NCBI GenBank assembly: GCA_905221605.1
Contig: CAJNDS010002280.1
Span: 1-64,000, forward strand
DNA length: 64,000 nt
Origin: Symbiodinium natans
Lineage: Eukaryota; Sar; Dinophyceae; Suessiales; Symbiodiniaceae
Direction: 5' to 3'
This document shows, piece after piece, positions 43,777-54,717 of the stretch; position 1 is the stretch's first letter, and every line of letters begins with the position of its first letter. The notes under the pieces are model-generated. The model had not been told where the DNA came from. It was given only the letters and a program-made list of their open reading frames with translations, and did no database searches. Made by a program: the position numbers and the translations under genes.

Positions 43777-44812
43777 ACATTGGGTTAGGATGAGGGTGCT
43801 GAGGGTTTAGGACTTAGCGATGTAGGGTCTCCAGGCTCAAGAGATCTGAAGGCTGGGCTTTGTGATTCGGATGTTGTGTGAAAAGAAGGCAAACTTCGGG
43901 AGCTGATCCCTGGGACGCAGGGATTCGTGGCTGAGACTTTATGAGAGCAGGGCTTGCGGAGGATTGCACAGGAGCCCACAGAAGAGAAGGCTTGCACCAG
44001 CACTGGTACTCACGAATCTCTCTGCAGTGAAACGGACACTTCCAGTTGAATGCAGTCGGTTAAGTGTCAGGTTACGCGTGGTGCTGTCCACGTGCAGCGC
44101 TCACAGCTGAAGCTACATGGGGCCAGTTGCCAGTCTGAAGCAAGCCAAGACTTGAAGAATCCCCTAAACCCCCCTCAAGAAGTCATCCCCCCAAAGCACT
44201 CGGAAGCCCAAAGCACTCCTGAGCCCAAAGCACCAAGCCCTCAACGCAAAATGCTCATAATATTGAAAGCCGCAGCCTGAACCCATTACCGATGCGCGCT
44301 AAGGCCTTTGGGGCTTCAAGTTCGTCTGACAGGCCAAGCGACCTTCATGACCTGATCTGCCCCCTCGAAGGCTTGGAGATAGTGCCGATAGGCAGGATGC
44401 CGTGTGATGTTTCCTGCCAGTTGCGGTCTAACCCAAAGCCCCTAGACCCTAAACCAGGTTCGGGTCGAGCAGAGCTTCAGCCACCAAGCACAGGTCCGTC
44501 TGTGACTGGGACACAACCCTAAACCTTGAGCCCTAAGCCCCGGAGCCCTAGAACCCGAAACTCCAACACCCCTAAGCCTGGAACTGTTGAACACATGCGA
44601 CGCCCTGCCTGCAAAGAAAACACGGATCTGCACGTCGTTACCTTGGAAGGGCCGGGGCTTCGCGAATGCGGCCCTAAGCGCCTTACGGCAATCTGATTGC
44701 TCAACTCCCCCCCCCCCCCCGAGGTGTTCCTGATGAGGTCCTCCCACGATTCCAAACATCCGTGTAAGGGCTTAGGCATGAGGCCTCTGAGGCAATGAAG
44801 AGCCCCCAAACA

Positions 44813-44845
44813 CCCTAAACCCTAAACCCTAAACCCTAAACCCTA
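44813..44845 (-). repeat. CCCTAAA array
   Basis: Almost five perfect units. It is paired with a TTTAGGG-type array at 44952 across a 106-bp island. Confidence 0.95.
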
Positions 44846-44852
44846 AGTCCAG

Positions 44853-44945
44853 TTAGACGAAGACCAACTTTGGGCCAAGGCTGCTCTCCAGGTACCGCAG
44901 CACGCCCTTGCGGTCGTGATACAGCAGGGGCATGGCCAGCCAATC
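44853..44945 (-). CDS. Candidate terminal exon (tentative)
   Basis: On the minus strand, right after CTAAACTCTAAG, a 93-nt island reads 30 codons and a TAA in phase 0. Codons are strongly GC-ending (CTG, GCC, CAC, GAC, CGC, AAG, GGC). The peptide begins DWLAMPLLYHDRKG and ends GPKLVFV. The plus strand is also open, but with less GC-biased codons. It sits exactly between a CCCTAAA and a TTTAGGG array. No family is assigned. Confidence 0.22.
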   Translation of the reverse strand, partial: DWLAMPLLYHDRKGVLRYLESSLGPKLVFV

Positions 44946-44951
44946 CTTAGA

Positions 44952-45033
44952 GTTTAGGGGTTTAGGGTTTAGGGGTTTAGGCGTTTAGGGGTTTAGGGGT
45001 TTAGGGGTTTAGGGGTTTAGGGTTTAGGGTTTA
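44952..45033 (+). repeat. TTTAGGG(G) array
   Basis: About eleven units, mostly the 8-bp variant TTTAGGGG with TTTAGGG and TTTAGGC interspersed. Confidence 0.95.
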
Positions 45034-45374
45034 CCCCAAGAACCCTCAGAGAACCCAGAGTAAATGTTAAGCCCGCCGAGTCCTTGCAGAACCCTGCCGT
45101 GGTCGGGTCCTGCGGGTTCTGGGGCACCAGGGGGTCTTGCGTTGCGAGGGCCTCCTAAATGGCTTTGGGACACCTGACATGCTTCCTGCTCTCCCCTGCC
45201 GGGCGTCGTAGTCGTCAGGCCGGTCTGGCAGAACATAACCTCACAGGTGCAGACGGAAGAGAAGGAGATCAGTGTTTGTGTTTTTTTGGAGGGGCCTTGG
45301 GTAGCCTTAAACCTCAGAGCCCTCAACTCCTCGCCCCAAGCCCAGTTCAGGGCTTAGATGACATGAGAGTGAGT

Positions 45375-45423
<49 letters not shown>

Positions 45424-45457
45424 CGGAAGTACATGGGGGGCAACTTCGGTTTCTCAT
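45034..45457. repeat. Spacer with (GA)n microsatellite
   Basis: Unique spacer leads to a pure (GA)n tract at 45377-45421, directly before the 53-bp satellite. No gene is supported. Confidence 0.85.
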
Positions 45458-48400
45458 AGGGCCAGCAACAGCTGATGCTCATGATGCGCCGGGGTTTGGG
45501 TCCCAAAGTTAGGGCCAGCAACAGCTGATGCTCATGATGCGCCGGGGTTTGGGTCCCAAAGTTAGGACCAGCAACAGCTGAGGCTCATGATGCGCCGGGA
45601 TTTGGTTCCCAAAGTTAGGGCCAGCAACAGCTGCTGCTCATGATGCGCCCGGGTTTGGGTCCCAAAGTTAGGGTCAGCAACAGCTGACGCTCATGATGCG
45701 CCGGGGGGTCCCAAAGTTAGGGCCAGCAACAGCTGATGCTCATGATGCGCCGGGGTCTGGGTCCCAAAATTAGGGCCAGCAACAGCTGATGCTCATGATG
45801 CGCCTGGTTTGGGTCCCAAAGTTAGGGCCAGCACCAGCTGATGCTCGTGATGCGCCGGGGTTTGGGTCCCAAAGTTAGGGCCAGCAACAGCTGATGCTCG
45901 TGATGCGCTGGGGTTTGGGTCCCAAAGTTAGGGCCAGCAACTGCTGATGCTCCTGATGCGCCGGGATTCGGGTCCCAAAGTTGGCCAGCAACAGCTGATG
46001 CTCATGATGCGCCGGGGTTTGGGTCTCAAACTGAGTGCCAGCAACAGCTGATGCTCATGATGCGCCGGGGTTTGGGCTCCAAAGTTAGGGCCAGCAACAG
46101 CTGATGCTCATGATGTGCCTGGTTTGGGTCCCAAAGTTAGGGCCAGCAACAGCTGATGCTCATGATGCGCCGGGGTTTGGGTCCCAAAGTTAGGGCCAGC
46201 AACAGCTGAAGCTCATGATGCGCCGGGGTTTGGGTCCCAAAGTTAGGGCCGGCAACAGCTGATGCTCATGATGCGCCGGGTTTGGGTCCCAAAGTTAGGG
46301 CCAGCAACAGCTGATGCTCATGATGCGCCGGGATCTGGGTGGTTTGGGTCCCAAAGTTAGGGCCAGCAACAGCTGATGCTCATGATGCGCCGGGATCTGG
46401 GTGGTTTGGGTCCCAAAGTTAGGGCCAGCAACAGCTGATGCTCATGATGCGCCGGGGTTTGGGCCCCAAAGTTAGGGCCAGCACCAGCTGATGCTCATGA
46501 TGCGCCGGGGTTTGGGTCCCAAAGTTAGGGCCAGCAACAGCTGATGCTCATGATGCGCCGGGGTTTGGGTCCCAAAGTTATGGCCAGCAACAGCTGATGC
46601 TCATGATGCGCCGGGGTTTGGGTCCCAAAGTTAGGCCAGCAACAGCTGATGCTCATGATGCGCCGGGGAAAGTTAGGGCCAGCAACGGCTGATGCTCATG
46701 ATGCACCGGGGTGTGGGTCCCAAAGTTAGGGCCAGCAACAGCTGATGCTCATGATGCGCCGGGGTTTGGGTCCCAAAGTTAGGGCCAGCAACAGCTGATG
46801 CTCATGATCGGGTTTGGGTCGCAGAGTTAGGGCCAGCAACAGCTGATGCTCATGATGCGCCGGGGGTTGGGTCTCAAAGTTAGGGCCAGCAACAGCTGGG
46901 TTTGGGTCCCAAAGTTAGGGCCAGCAACAGCTGATGCTCATGATGCGCCGGGATTTGGATCGCAAAGTTAGGGCCAGCAACAGCTGATGCTCATGATGCT
47001 CATGATGCTCATGATGCTCATGATGCTCATGATGCTCATGATGCGCCGGGGCTTGGGTCTCAAAGTTAGGGCCAGCAACAGCTGATGCTCATGATGCGCC
47101 GGGGTTTGGGTCCCAAAATTAGGGCCAGCAACAGCTGATGCTCCTGATGCGCCGGGGTTTGGGTCCCAAAGTTAGGGCCAACAACGGCTGATGCTCATGA
47201 TGCGCCGGGGTTTGGGTCCCAAAGTTAGGGCAACCAACAGCTGATGCTCATGATGCGCCGGGGTTTGGGTCCCAAAGTTAGGGCGTACCCGCCCCCCCGA
47301 ACCCCCCCCCCCCCCCCCCCCTACGCCCCCCCCCCACCCTCACCCACCCCCCCACCCCCCCACCCCCCCTCCCTACCCCCTTCCCTGTTCAGTGGGCCCC
47401 CCCAGAAAAAGAAACAACCGAATGCACCCTTTTTCGAACGGCTGATGCTCATGATGCGCCGGGGTTTGGGTCCCAAAGTTAGGGCAAGCAACAGCTGATG
47501 CTCATGATGCGCCGGGGTTTTGGTCCCAAAGTTAGGGCCAGCAACAGCTGATGCTCATGATGCGCCGGGGTTCGGGTCCCAAAGTTAGGGCCAGCAACAG
47601 CTGATGCTCATGATGCGCCAGGGTTTGGGTCCCAAAGCTAGGGCCAGCAACAGCCAACAGCTGATGCTCATGATGCGCTTGGGTTTGGGTCTCAAAGTTC
47701 GGGCCAGCAACAGATGCGCCGGAGCTGATGCTCATGATGCGCCGGGGTTGGGGTCCCAAAGTTAGGGCCAGAAGCGGCTGATGCTCATTATGCGCCGGGG
47801 TTTGGGTCCCAAAGTTAGGGCCAGCAACAGCTGATGCTCATGATGCGTTGGGTCCCAAAGTTAGGGCCAGCAACAGTTGATGCTCATGATGCGCCGGGGT
47901 TTGGGTCCCAAAGTTAGGGCCAGCAACAGCTGATGCTCATGATGCGCCAGGGTTTGGGTCCCAAAGCTAGGGCCAGCAACAGCCAACAGCTGATGCTCAT
48001 GATGCGCTTGGGTTTGGGTCTCAGGGCCAGCAACAGATGCGCCGGAGCTGATGCTCATGATGCGCCGCGGTTTGGGTCCCAAAGTTAGGGCCAGCAACAG
48101 CTGATGCTCCTGATGCGCCGGGGTTTGGGTCCCAAATTTAGGGCCAGCAACAGATGATGCTCATATGATGCGCCGGGGTTTGGGCTCCAAAGTTAGGGCC
48201 AGCAACAGCTGATGCTCATGATGCGCCGGGGTTTGGGTCCCAAAGTTAGGGCCAGCAACAGCTGATGCTCATGATGCGCCGGGGTTTGGGTCCCAAAGTT
48301 AGGGCCAGCAACAGCTGATGCTCCTGATGCGCCGGGTCCCAAATTTAGGGCCAGCAACAGCTGATGCTCATGATGCGCAGGGGTTTGGGTCCCAAAGTTA

Positions 48401-50966
48401 GGGCCATCAACAGCTGATGCTCATGATGCGCCAGGGTTTGGGTCCCAAAGCTAGGGCCATCAACAGCTGATGCTCATGATGCGCCGGGGTTTGGGTCCCA
48501 AAGTTAGGGCCAGCAACAGCTGATGCTCATGATGCGCCGGGGTTTGGTTAGGGCCAGCAACAGCTGATGCTCATGATGCGCTGGGGTTTGGGTCCCAAAG
48601 TTAGGGCCAGCAACAGCTGATGCTCATGATGCGCCGGGGTTTGGGTCCCAAAGTTAGGGCCAGCAACAGCTGATGCTCATGATGCGCCGGGGTTTGGGTC
48701 TCAAAGATCGGGCCAGCAACAGCTGATGCTCCTGATGCGCCGGGGTTTTGGTCCCAAAGTTAGGGCCAGCAACAGCTGATGCTCATGATGCGCCGGGGTT
48801 TTGGTCCCAAAGTTAGGGCCAGCAACAGCTGATGCTCATGATGCGCCGGGTTTGGGTCCCAAAGTTAGGGCCAGCAACAGCTGATGCTCATGATGCGCCG
48901 GGGTTTGGGTCCCAAAGTTAGGGCCAGCAACAGCTGATGCTGATGATGCGCCGGGGTTTGGGTCCCAAAGTTAGGGCCAGCAACGGCTGATGCTCATGAT
49001 GCGCCGGGGTTTGGGTCCCAAAGTTAGGGCCAGCAACAGCTGATGCTCATGATGCGCCGGGGTGATGCTCATGATGCGCCGGGGTTTGGGTCCCAAAGTT
49101 AGGGCCAGCAGCGGCTGATGCTCATGATGCACCGGGGTGTGGGCCCCAAAGTTAGGGCCAGCAACAGCTGATGCTCATGATGCGCCGGGGTTTGGGTCCC
49201 AAAGTTAGGGCCAGCAACAGCTGATGCTCATGATGCGCCGGGGTTTGGGTCTCTCATGATGAGACGGGGTTTCGGTCCCAAAGTTAGGGCCAGCAACAGC
49301 TGATGCACATGATGCGCCGGGGTTTGGGTCCCAAAGTTAGGGCCAGCAACAGCTTATGCTCATTATGCGCCAGGGTTTGGGTCTCAAAGATCGGGCCAGC
49401 AACAGCTGATGCTCCTGATGCGCCGGGGTTTTGGTCCCAAAGTTAGGGCCAGCAACAGCTGATGCTCATGATGCGCCGGGGTTTGGGTTCCAAAGTTTTG
49501 GCCAGCAACAGCTGATGCTCATGATGCGCTGGGGTTTGGGTTCCAAAGTTTAGGCCAGCAACAGCTGATGCTCATGATGCGCCGGGGTTTGGGTTCCAAA
49601 GTTAGGGCCAGCAACAGCTGATGCTCATGATGCGCCGGGGTTTTCCCAAAGTTAGGGCCAGCAACAGCTGATGCTTATGATGCGCAGGGGTTTGGGTCCC
49701 AAAGTTAGGGCCAGCAACAGCTGATGCTCATGATGCGCCGGGGTTTGGGTCCCAAAGTTAGGGCCAGCAACAGCTGATGCTCATGATGCGCCGGGGTTTG
49801 GGTCCCAAAGTTAGGGCCAGCAACGGCTGATGCTCATGATGAACCGGGGTTTGGGTTCCAAAGTTAGGGCCAGCAACAGCTGATGCTCATGATGCGCTGG
49901 GGTTTGGGTTCCAAAGTTAGGGCCAGCAACAGCTGATGCTCATGATGCGCCGGGGTTTGGGTTCCAAAGTTAGGGCCAGCAACAGCTGATGCTCATGATG
50001 CGCCGGGGTTTGGGTCCCAAAGTTAGGGCCAGCAGTTTGGGTCCCAAAGTTAGGGCCAGCAACGGCTGATGCTCATGATGAACCGGGGTTTCGGTTCCAA
50101 AGTTAGGGCCAGCAACAGCTGATGCTCATGATGCGCCGGGGTTTGGGTCCCAAAGTTAGGGCCAGCAACAGCTGATGCTCATGATGCGCCGGGGTTTGGG
50201 TTCCAAAGTTAGGGCCAGCAACTGCTGATGCTCATGATGCGCCGGGGTTTGGGTTCCAAAGTTAGGGCCAGCAACAGCTGATGCTCATGATGCGCCGGGG
50301 TTTGGGTTCCAAAGTTAGGGCCAGCAACAGCTGATGCTCATGATGCGCCGGGGTTTGGGTCCCAAAGTTAGGGCCAGCAACGGCTGATGCTCATGATGAC
50401 CCGGGGTTTAGGTTCCAAAGTTAGGGCCAGCAACAGCTGATGCTCATGATGCGCCGGGGTTTGGGTCCCAAAGTTAGGGCCAGCAACAGCTGATGCTCAT
50501 GATGCGCCGGGGTATGGGTTCCAAAGTTAGGGCCAGCAACAGCTGATGCTCATGATGCGCCGGGGTTTGGGTTCCAAAGTTAGGGCCAGCAACAGCTGAT
50601 GCTCATGATGCGCCGGGGTTTGGGTCCCAAAGTTAGGGCCAGCAACAGCTGATGCTCATGATGCGCCGGGGTTTGGGTCCCAAAGTTAGGGCCAGCAACA
50701 GCTGATGCTCATGATGCGCCGGGGTTTGGGTCCCAAAGGAAGGGCCAGCAACAGCTGCTGCTCATGATGCGCCGGGGTTTGGGTCCAAAGTTAGGGCCAG
50801 CACAGCTGATGCTCATGATGCGCCGGGGTTTGGGTCCAAAGTTAGGGCCAGCAACAGCTGATGCTCATGATGCGCCGGGGTTTGGGTCCCAAAGTTAGGG
50901 CCAGCAACAGCTGATGCTCATGATGCGCCGGGGTTTGGGTCCCAAACTTAGGGCCAGAAACAGCTT
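45458..50966. repeat. 53-bp tandem satellite, about 100 copies
   Basis: The unit begins AGGGCCAGCAACAGCTGATG, continues CTCATGATGCGCCGGGGTTT and ends GGGTCCCAAAGTT. Most copies differ by single substitutions; deletion and fusion variants are scattered (for example near 46325, 46667, 46800, 49060 and 50035). A 9-bp sub-expansion (ATGCTCATG) occurs at 46985-47045 and a C-rich insert at 47285-47440. Because 53 is not a multiple of 3 and the unit contains stops, it is not coding. The last unit is truncated near 50966. Confidence 0.98.
47285..47440. other. C-rich insertion inside the 53-bp satellite
   Basis: A run of C homopolymers (C19 and others), punctuated by A, T or G, is followed by a 40-bp non-satellite stretch (AGAAAAAGAAACAACCGAAT then GCACCCTTTTTCGAACGG). 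The satellite resumes immediately afterwards in the middle of a unit. It could be real or a sequencing or assembly artefact. Confidence 0.85.
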
Positions 50967-53900
50967 GGGGGAGCGATTCTGATGGTTGCCGACGTGCTGG
51001 ATGTGAGCAATACAATCTCGAAGTGCCGATTGGAGTATTGCAGACTATGATGTTTACAGAGAAACCCTTCCGCAAGGCTTGCACGAACACCGCGCATTCC
51101 GCGGACCCTTCCGGCCAATCTCGTTTACCTCTTCAGCCCCTTCTGCGGAAAATAACAATGCCCGCTGTAAGTTAACTTTAATCAAGCGCCTAAGAGAAAT
51201 CACAGCTCGGGTGTTGTGGGACCTGCAGAATGCGCAGTTGTGGGGTTTTTCGTAAGGAGAACACCTTCGACCTGCAAAACAAGAAGCCCCTCTCAGAAGA
51301 ACAAGCCTCGGAACCCTAAGCGCTCTAAACCCAGAGCCCCTTGCTGCCTGAGTGCTGCCCGGAAATATCTTGACCCTGGTTGTGTGATCCCAACCTTTCT
51401 TCCCCTACGTGCTGCAATCTGGCGGCGCGTTCCTGCCTTCGCGAGATTCTGGCCTTGGCGCTGCTGGGCTAGGTCTGGGCTTCTGGGGTGTGGAGGCTTG
51501 AGGCTACCGAGGGCTTGTGGGTCCCGGGCTACCGCAGGCCCAAGAGCTGGCCTCCCCAACCCTAAAACCCCAAAAGCTGTCAGGACCACCAATCCGAAGT
51601 TGAAGTAGCAAATCAGGGGTTCGTTCGTGTCCCGAAACTTTGCCTCCAAGGCCTTCGTTCCAGTCTTTCCATTCGAGGGTTGCAGGGTTTGGGCAGGGCT
51701 TGAAATTTAGGATTCAGGGGTTGAGGGTGTTAGGGCTTGATGGGTTTGGCGTTTTTAGGGGTAGTTCGGACGTCGCCGGGTATCCCCTGCAAATGCCCAT
51801 TGGGCTGCAGGTCTGAACCCCCAATCCTAAAACCCCAAACTCCAAACCCCAAACAACCATCCTAAAAGTCTCGGAACACACTCGAAAGCCAATGATTCAG
51901 AAGCTCTGCACCTCCAACACAACTCAAAGAACACCCTAAACACCAGGGATCCGAGGCAACCCCTCAGTCTCATGAAGCCAAAGATCCCCTCAGACCCTTG
52001 CTTGGCCAGGCCCAACATCTTTCAAAAATTCAGACATCTGAAGGGTGGTTTAAGGTTCAGGGCAGCACTTAACAACATGCCCTGAACCCCGAAACCCCTA
52101 TGGGTCGTAACTGACAGGTAGAGCTGCAGTATCTGGCGATGTTCCGCCGCCGGATGGCCTGCAAGGACGAAGGGCTGAGGGTTCAGGACTCTGAGTCGCC
52201 AGCTTAGTTTGTGGAAGGCTTCAGGTGTGCAGGAGCAACTGGCATTGGAGGCCCTGGTTCTCAAAACGGTTAGTAGGGAGGGGGGGGGTCTCCCAACAGT
52301 CAGCCATAAACCCTCAAGGTGTAGGTGTTGAAGGCAGCTTGAAGTAAGGTGCCAGAGCACACTAAAACAGCATAACACAACCCCAACGTCATCTGACGAA
52401 AGCTGGTGTAGGCTCCGTTGCTAGCGTCTTAGTTCCTACTTCTGAGAAACATAGGCCAAAACGTTGGTCTTTCCGCTCGCTTCGAGGTCTGCCGCCCTAA
52501 ACTCTAATGAGTAAGCTTGACATGGGTGAGGTAAAAGCCCTCAGCCAGCCAAAGGGAGCAGGGTGAGCTGCAGACCCTACATTCAAGTGCAGAGATGACA
52601 CACAAGACCGCTTCTAACATTTGAATGGGGATGGGACCAACAAAGGAGACCCAGTGATGCAAAGGACCTTATGGAGGAGCTGTCCGAAACGCTTGAGAGG
52701 GGGCAAAGGGAAGGGAAGGGCTGGCGGCTCCCAAAGCAGCTGCGGCCCTCAAGCCTGAACCCAAACAGCACCACACCCAGCATCTCAAGCCTTCCGCACA
52801 AAAAAACCCAGCAAAACCCATGGCCTTGAATCGGTCCAGCTTGTCCAGCTGAGCCAGCCCAAAGGCGGCGTTCATCTCTGAAGCCTTCATGTTCCAGCCT
52901 GGACGCGGTGTCACTTGCTTTCTCGGGGGCGAAGAATTTGGGTTCCAGGTGTTCTGGGTCAAGCTGCTGCGCATTCACTTTCTCCGCCCCTTTTTCACTT
53001 CAATATCTTCGCTTTCTCTAGGCGCAAACCGTCTAGAAGCTTCTAGTCCAGGTGGCCCGGCTGTGTCGGGGACACCCGAGGGACATAAGTGTGAAGTGCT
53101 AGTCTTGAACTTCATGATCCAAGTTCACCGTCACGACGCTCTCAAGCGTCCCCGTCATGTTCTGCAACTTCTGACCCTTTCCATTTTCGTGCTCCCTGCT
53201 GCCAGCGCCAACAGACGTGCTGGACCCAAGCCCTACAAGTAAGACCTAGGACTAATTAGACCCCAAAGCCGAGACCATCAGCCCACAATCCCCAACCAAC
53301 AATGGCTCCAAACTTTCATCAGCCCCAGACCCCGCAAGCCCCAAAGTTCGAGGACGCTTCTCAGCATCTGTAAGCCGATGCCCCAAGCCCTCCAGTGTTG
53401 AGTCGCACGTCTAGGGGTTCAGGGATGCTCTATAGGGTGCCAGAGGAGCGGCCTATGCAGCCGTAGAGGAACTTGAAGTCCTTGAGCGTGCGCAAGAACG
53501 AAAGGGCTTAGGGCAAATCTATCGTAAGTTGCTGAGTGCCCTGGCCCAAAAGAGGATAACCTCTCAACTTTGGTAGGATTGTATATGCCCCAAAAGGTTA
53601 AAGGCTATCTACTCAGCTACTAAGTGTTGGGCTTGGATCTTTAGAGCTGAGGCTTTCTGAGAGGTTCCGGATCGCATCATGGCTCGCGGCTTGGGCGTTC
53701 CGCGCCTCGAAAGACTATGAGGGAGGGCGCTTTCGGTGGACGGCAGGATGGCATCCCTCTTCGAGCAATCCCTCCTGCCTTTGCAAGCCTCTGCCGGGTA
53801 CGCGAGAAGGAAGAAAGGGAAAAGTGTTGTGGGGGAGGAAGTTGTGCACAAAATCTAGGGACACCCTCGAAACTCGCTCGGGCCTAAAGACCAAGCAAAT

Positions 53901-54445
53901 GCGCGCCGTTTATGGGTCTGCAAAGTCTTGTGGCAGATGCTGAGGGCTCCCGCCTGCTGAGCCGGAGGCTCTTAACTTGCGGGACCCTAGGCCGGCTGGG
54001 GATGTAGGGCTCGTCTGCCGGCCCCTGCACTCTAAGCTTTCTAAACTCTCTAAACCCTACACCCAAGCCTCAGCCTTGAAACCCCTCACGCCTGTTGCCA
54101 CAGTATCGCCCCAACAAGATTTCAGCAGCCCTGGGCCCTGCTCAGGTCGTTGGGCAACTTGGGGTGTTTGGGGTGTAGGGCTTAGGGCTTGGGGGCCCCT
54201 ACCGTTCAAGGGTAGAAGGAGGGATCCTCAGAATGGACCCTTCATCTTATTCCCCAACATAACCCATATGTATATATATATATATACATATGTATATATT
54301 ATACCGACACGAATCCACAACTCCGAGGGTCGTATTCAATGCCGTCGACGTGGTGGCCAAACCTCTCCGACATGTCCTCCCAGTCCCAGGGGGCATAAAT
54401 CCGGCAGGAAAGCGTGCACCCTACGCGCGAGACCCCGAAACCAAA
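50967..54445. other. Telomere-like spacer
   Basis: No gene is supported. Decayed repeat and unique islands, with open frames on both strands at 51216-51650, 52580-52980 and 53609-53850 that lack domains. A (TA)n tract (ATGTATATATATATATATAC) lies at 54268-54303. Confidence 0.5.
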
Positions 54446-54512
54446 AAACCCTAACCCTAAACCCTAAACCCTAAACCCTAAACCCTAAACCCTAAACCCT
54501 AAACCCTAAACC
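54446..54512 (-). repeat. CCCTAAA array
   Basis: About nine nearly perfect CCCTAAA units. Confidence 0.95.
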
Positions 54513-54579
54513 TCTGAGTTCGGTCATTTCGGGTGTGCCAACCGTCCTCCGAGTTGTTTCCGATCCGGCCCCAATCTCG

Positions 54580-54717
54580 GAACATCAGAGCTTTCCTTAG
54601 GAGTTGGGATGTTCCCCCTTATACGAACAGTCCTTAATCGGGATTCTAAGAGGGGGTACTATAATTCCTATTAAGGACTGTTACTATAAGGATGAACATC
54701 AGAGCTTTCCTTAGGAG
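54580..54717. mobile_element. Foldback element (GATGTTCCCCCTTATA family) with 24-bp direct repeats
   Basis: Terminal inverted repeats of about 31 bp (GATGTTCCCCCTTATACGAA on the left; the right end is the near-complement ending GATGAACATC) occupy 54608-54700. A perfect 24-bp direct repeat (GAACATCAGAGCTTTCCTTA plus GGAG) flanks them at 54580-54603 and 54694-54717. The right repeat overlaps the inverted-repeat end. This is the second member of the 35869 family. Confidence 0.85.

Larger units (their letters stand above)
37714..44812. other. Telomere-like spacer with islands
   Basis: Contains CCCTAAA units at 39800-39837 and TTTAGGG units at 41248-41283 followed by G-rich sequence to 41309. TTTAGGG units also occur at 41684-41700, with C-rich runs at 40275-40330 and 44706-44721. 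Two short MITE-like elements are annotated. Open frames such as 39234-39800 (188 codons, plus) have no recognisable domain and are of chance length. One stronger exon candidate is listed at 38234-38444. Confidence 0.5.

Noticed and set aside
45458-50966. CRISPR-like array
   Set aside because: Units are contiguous 53-bp repeats with no unique spacers, in a eukaryotic-looking sequence.
47244-51090. Open frames over the 53-bp satellite (for example ...GPKPRRIMSIS... on minus)
   Set aside because: They are repeat translations; the unit length shifts frame and contains stops.
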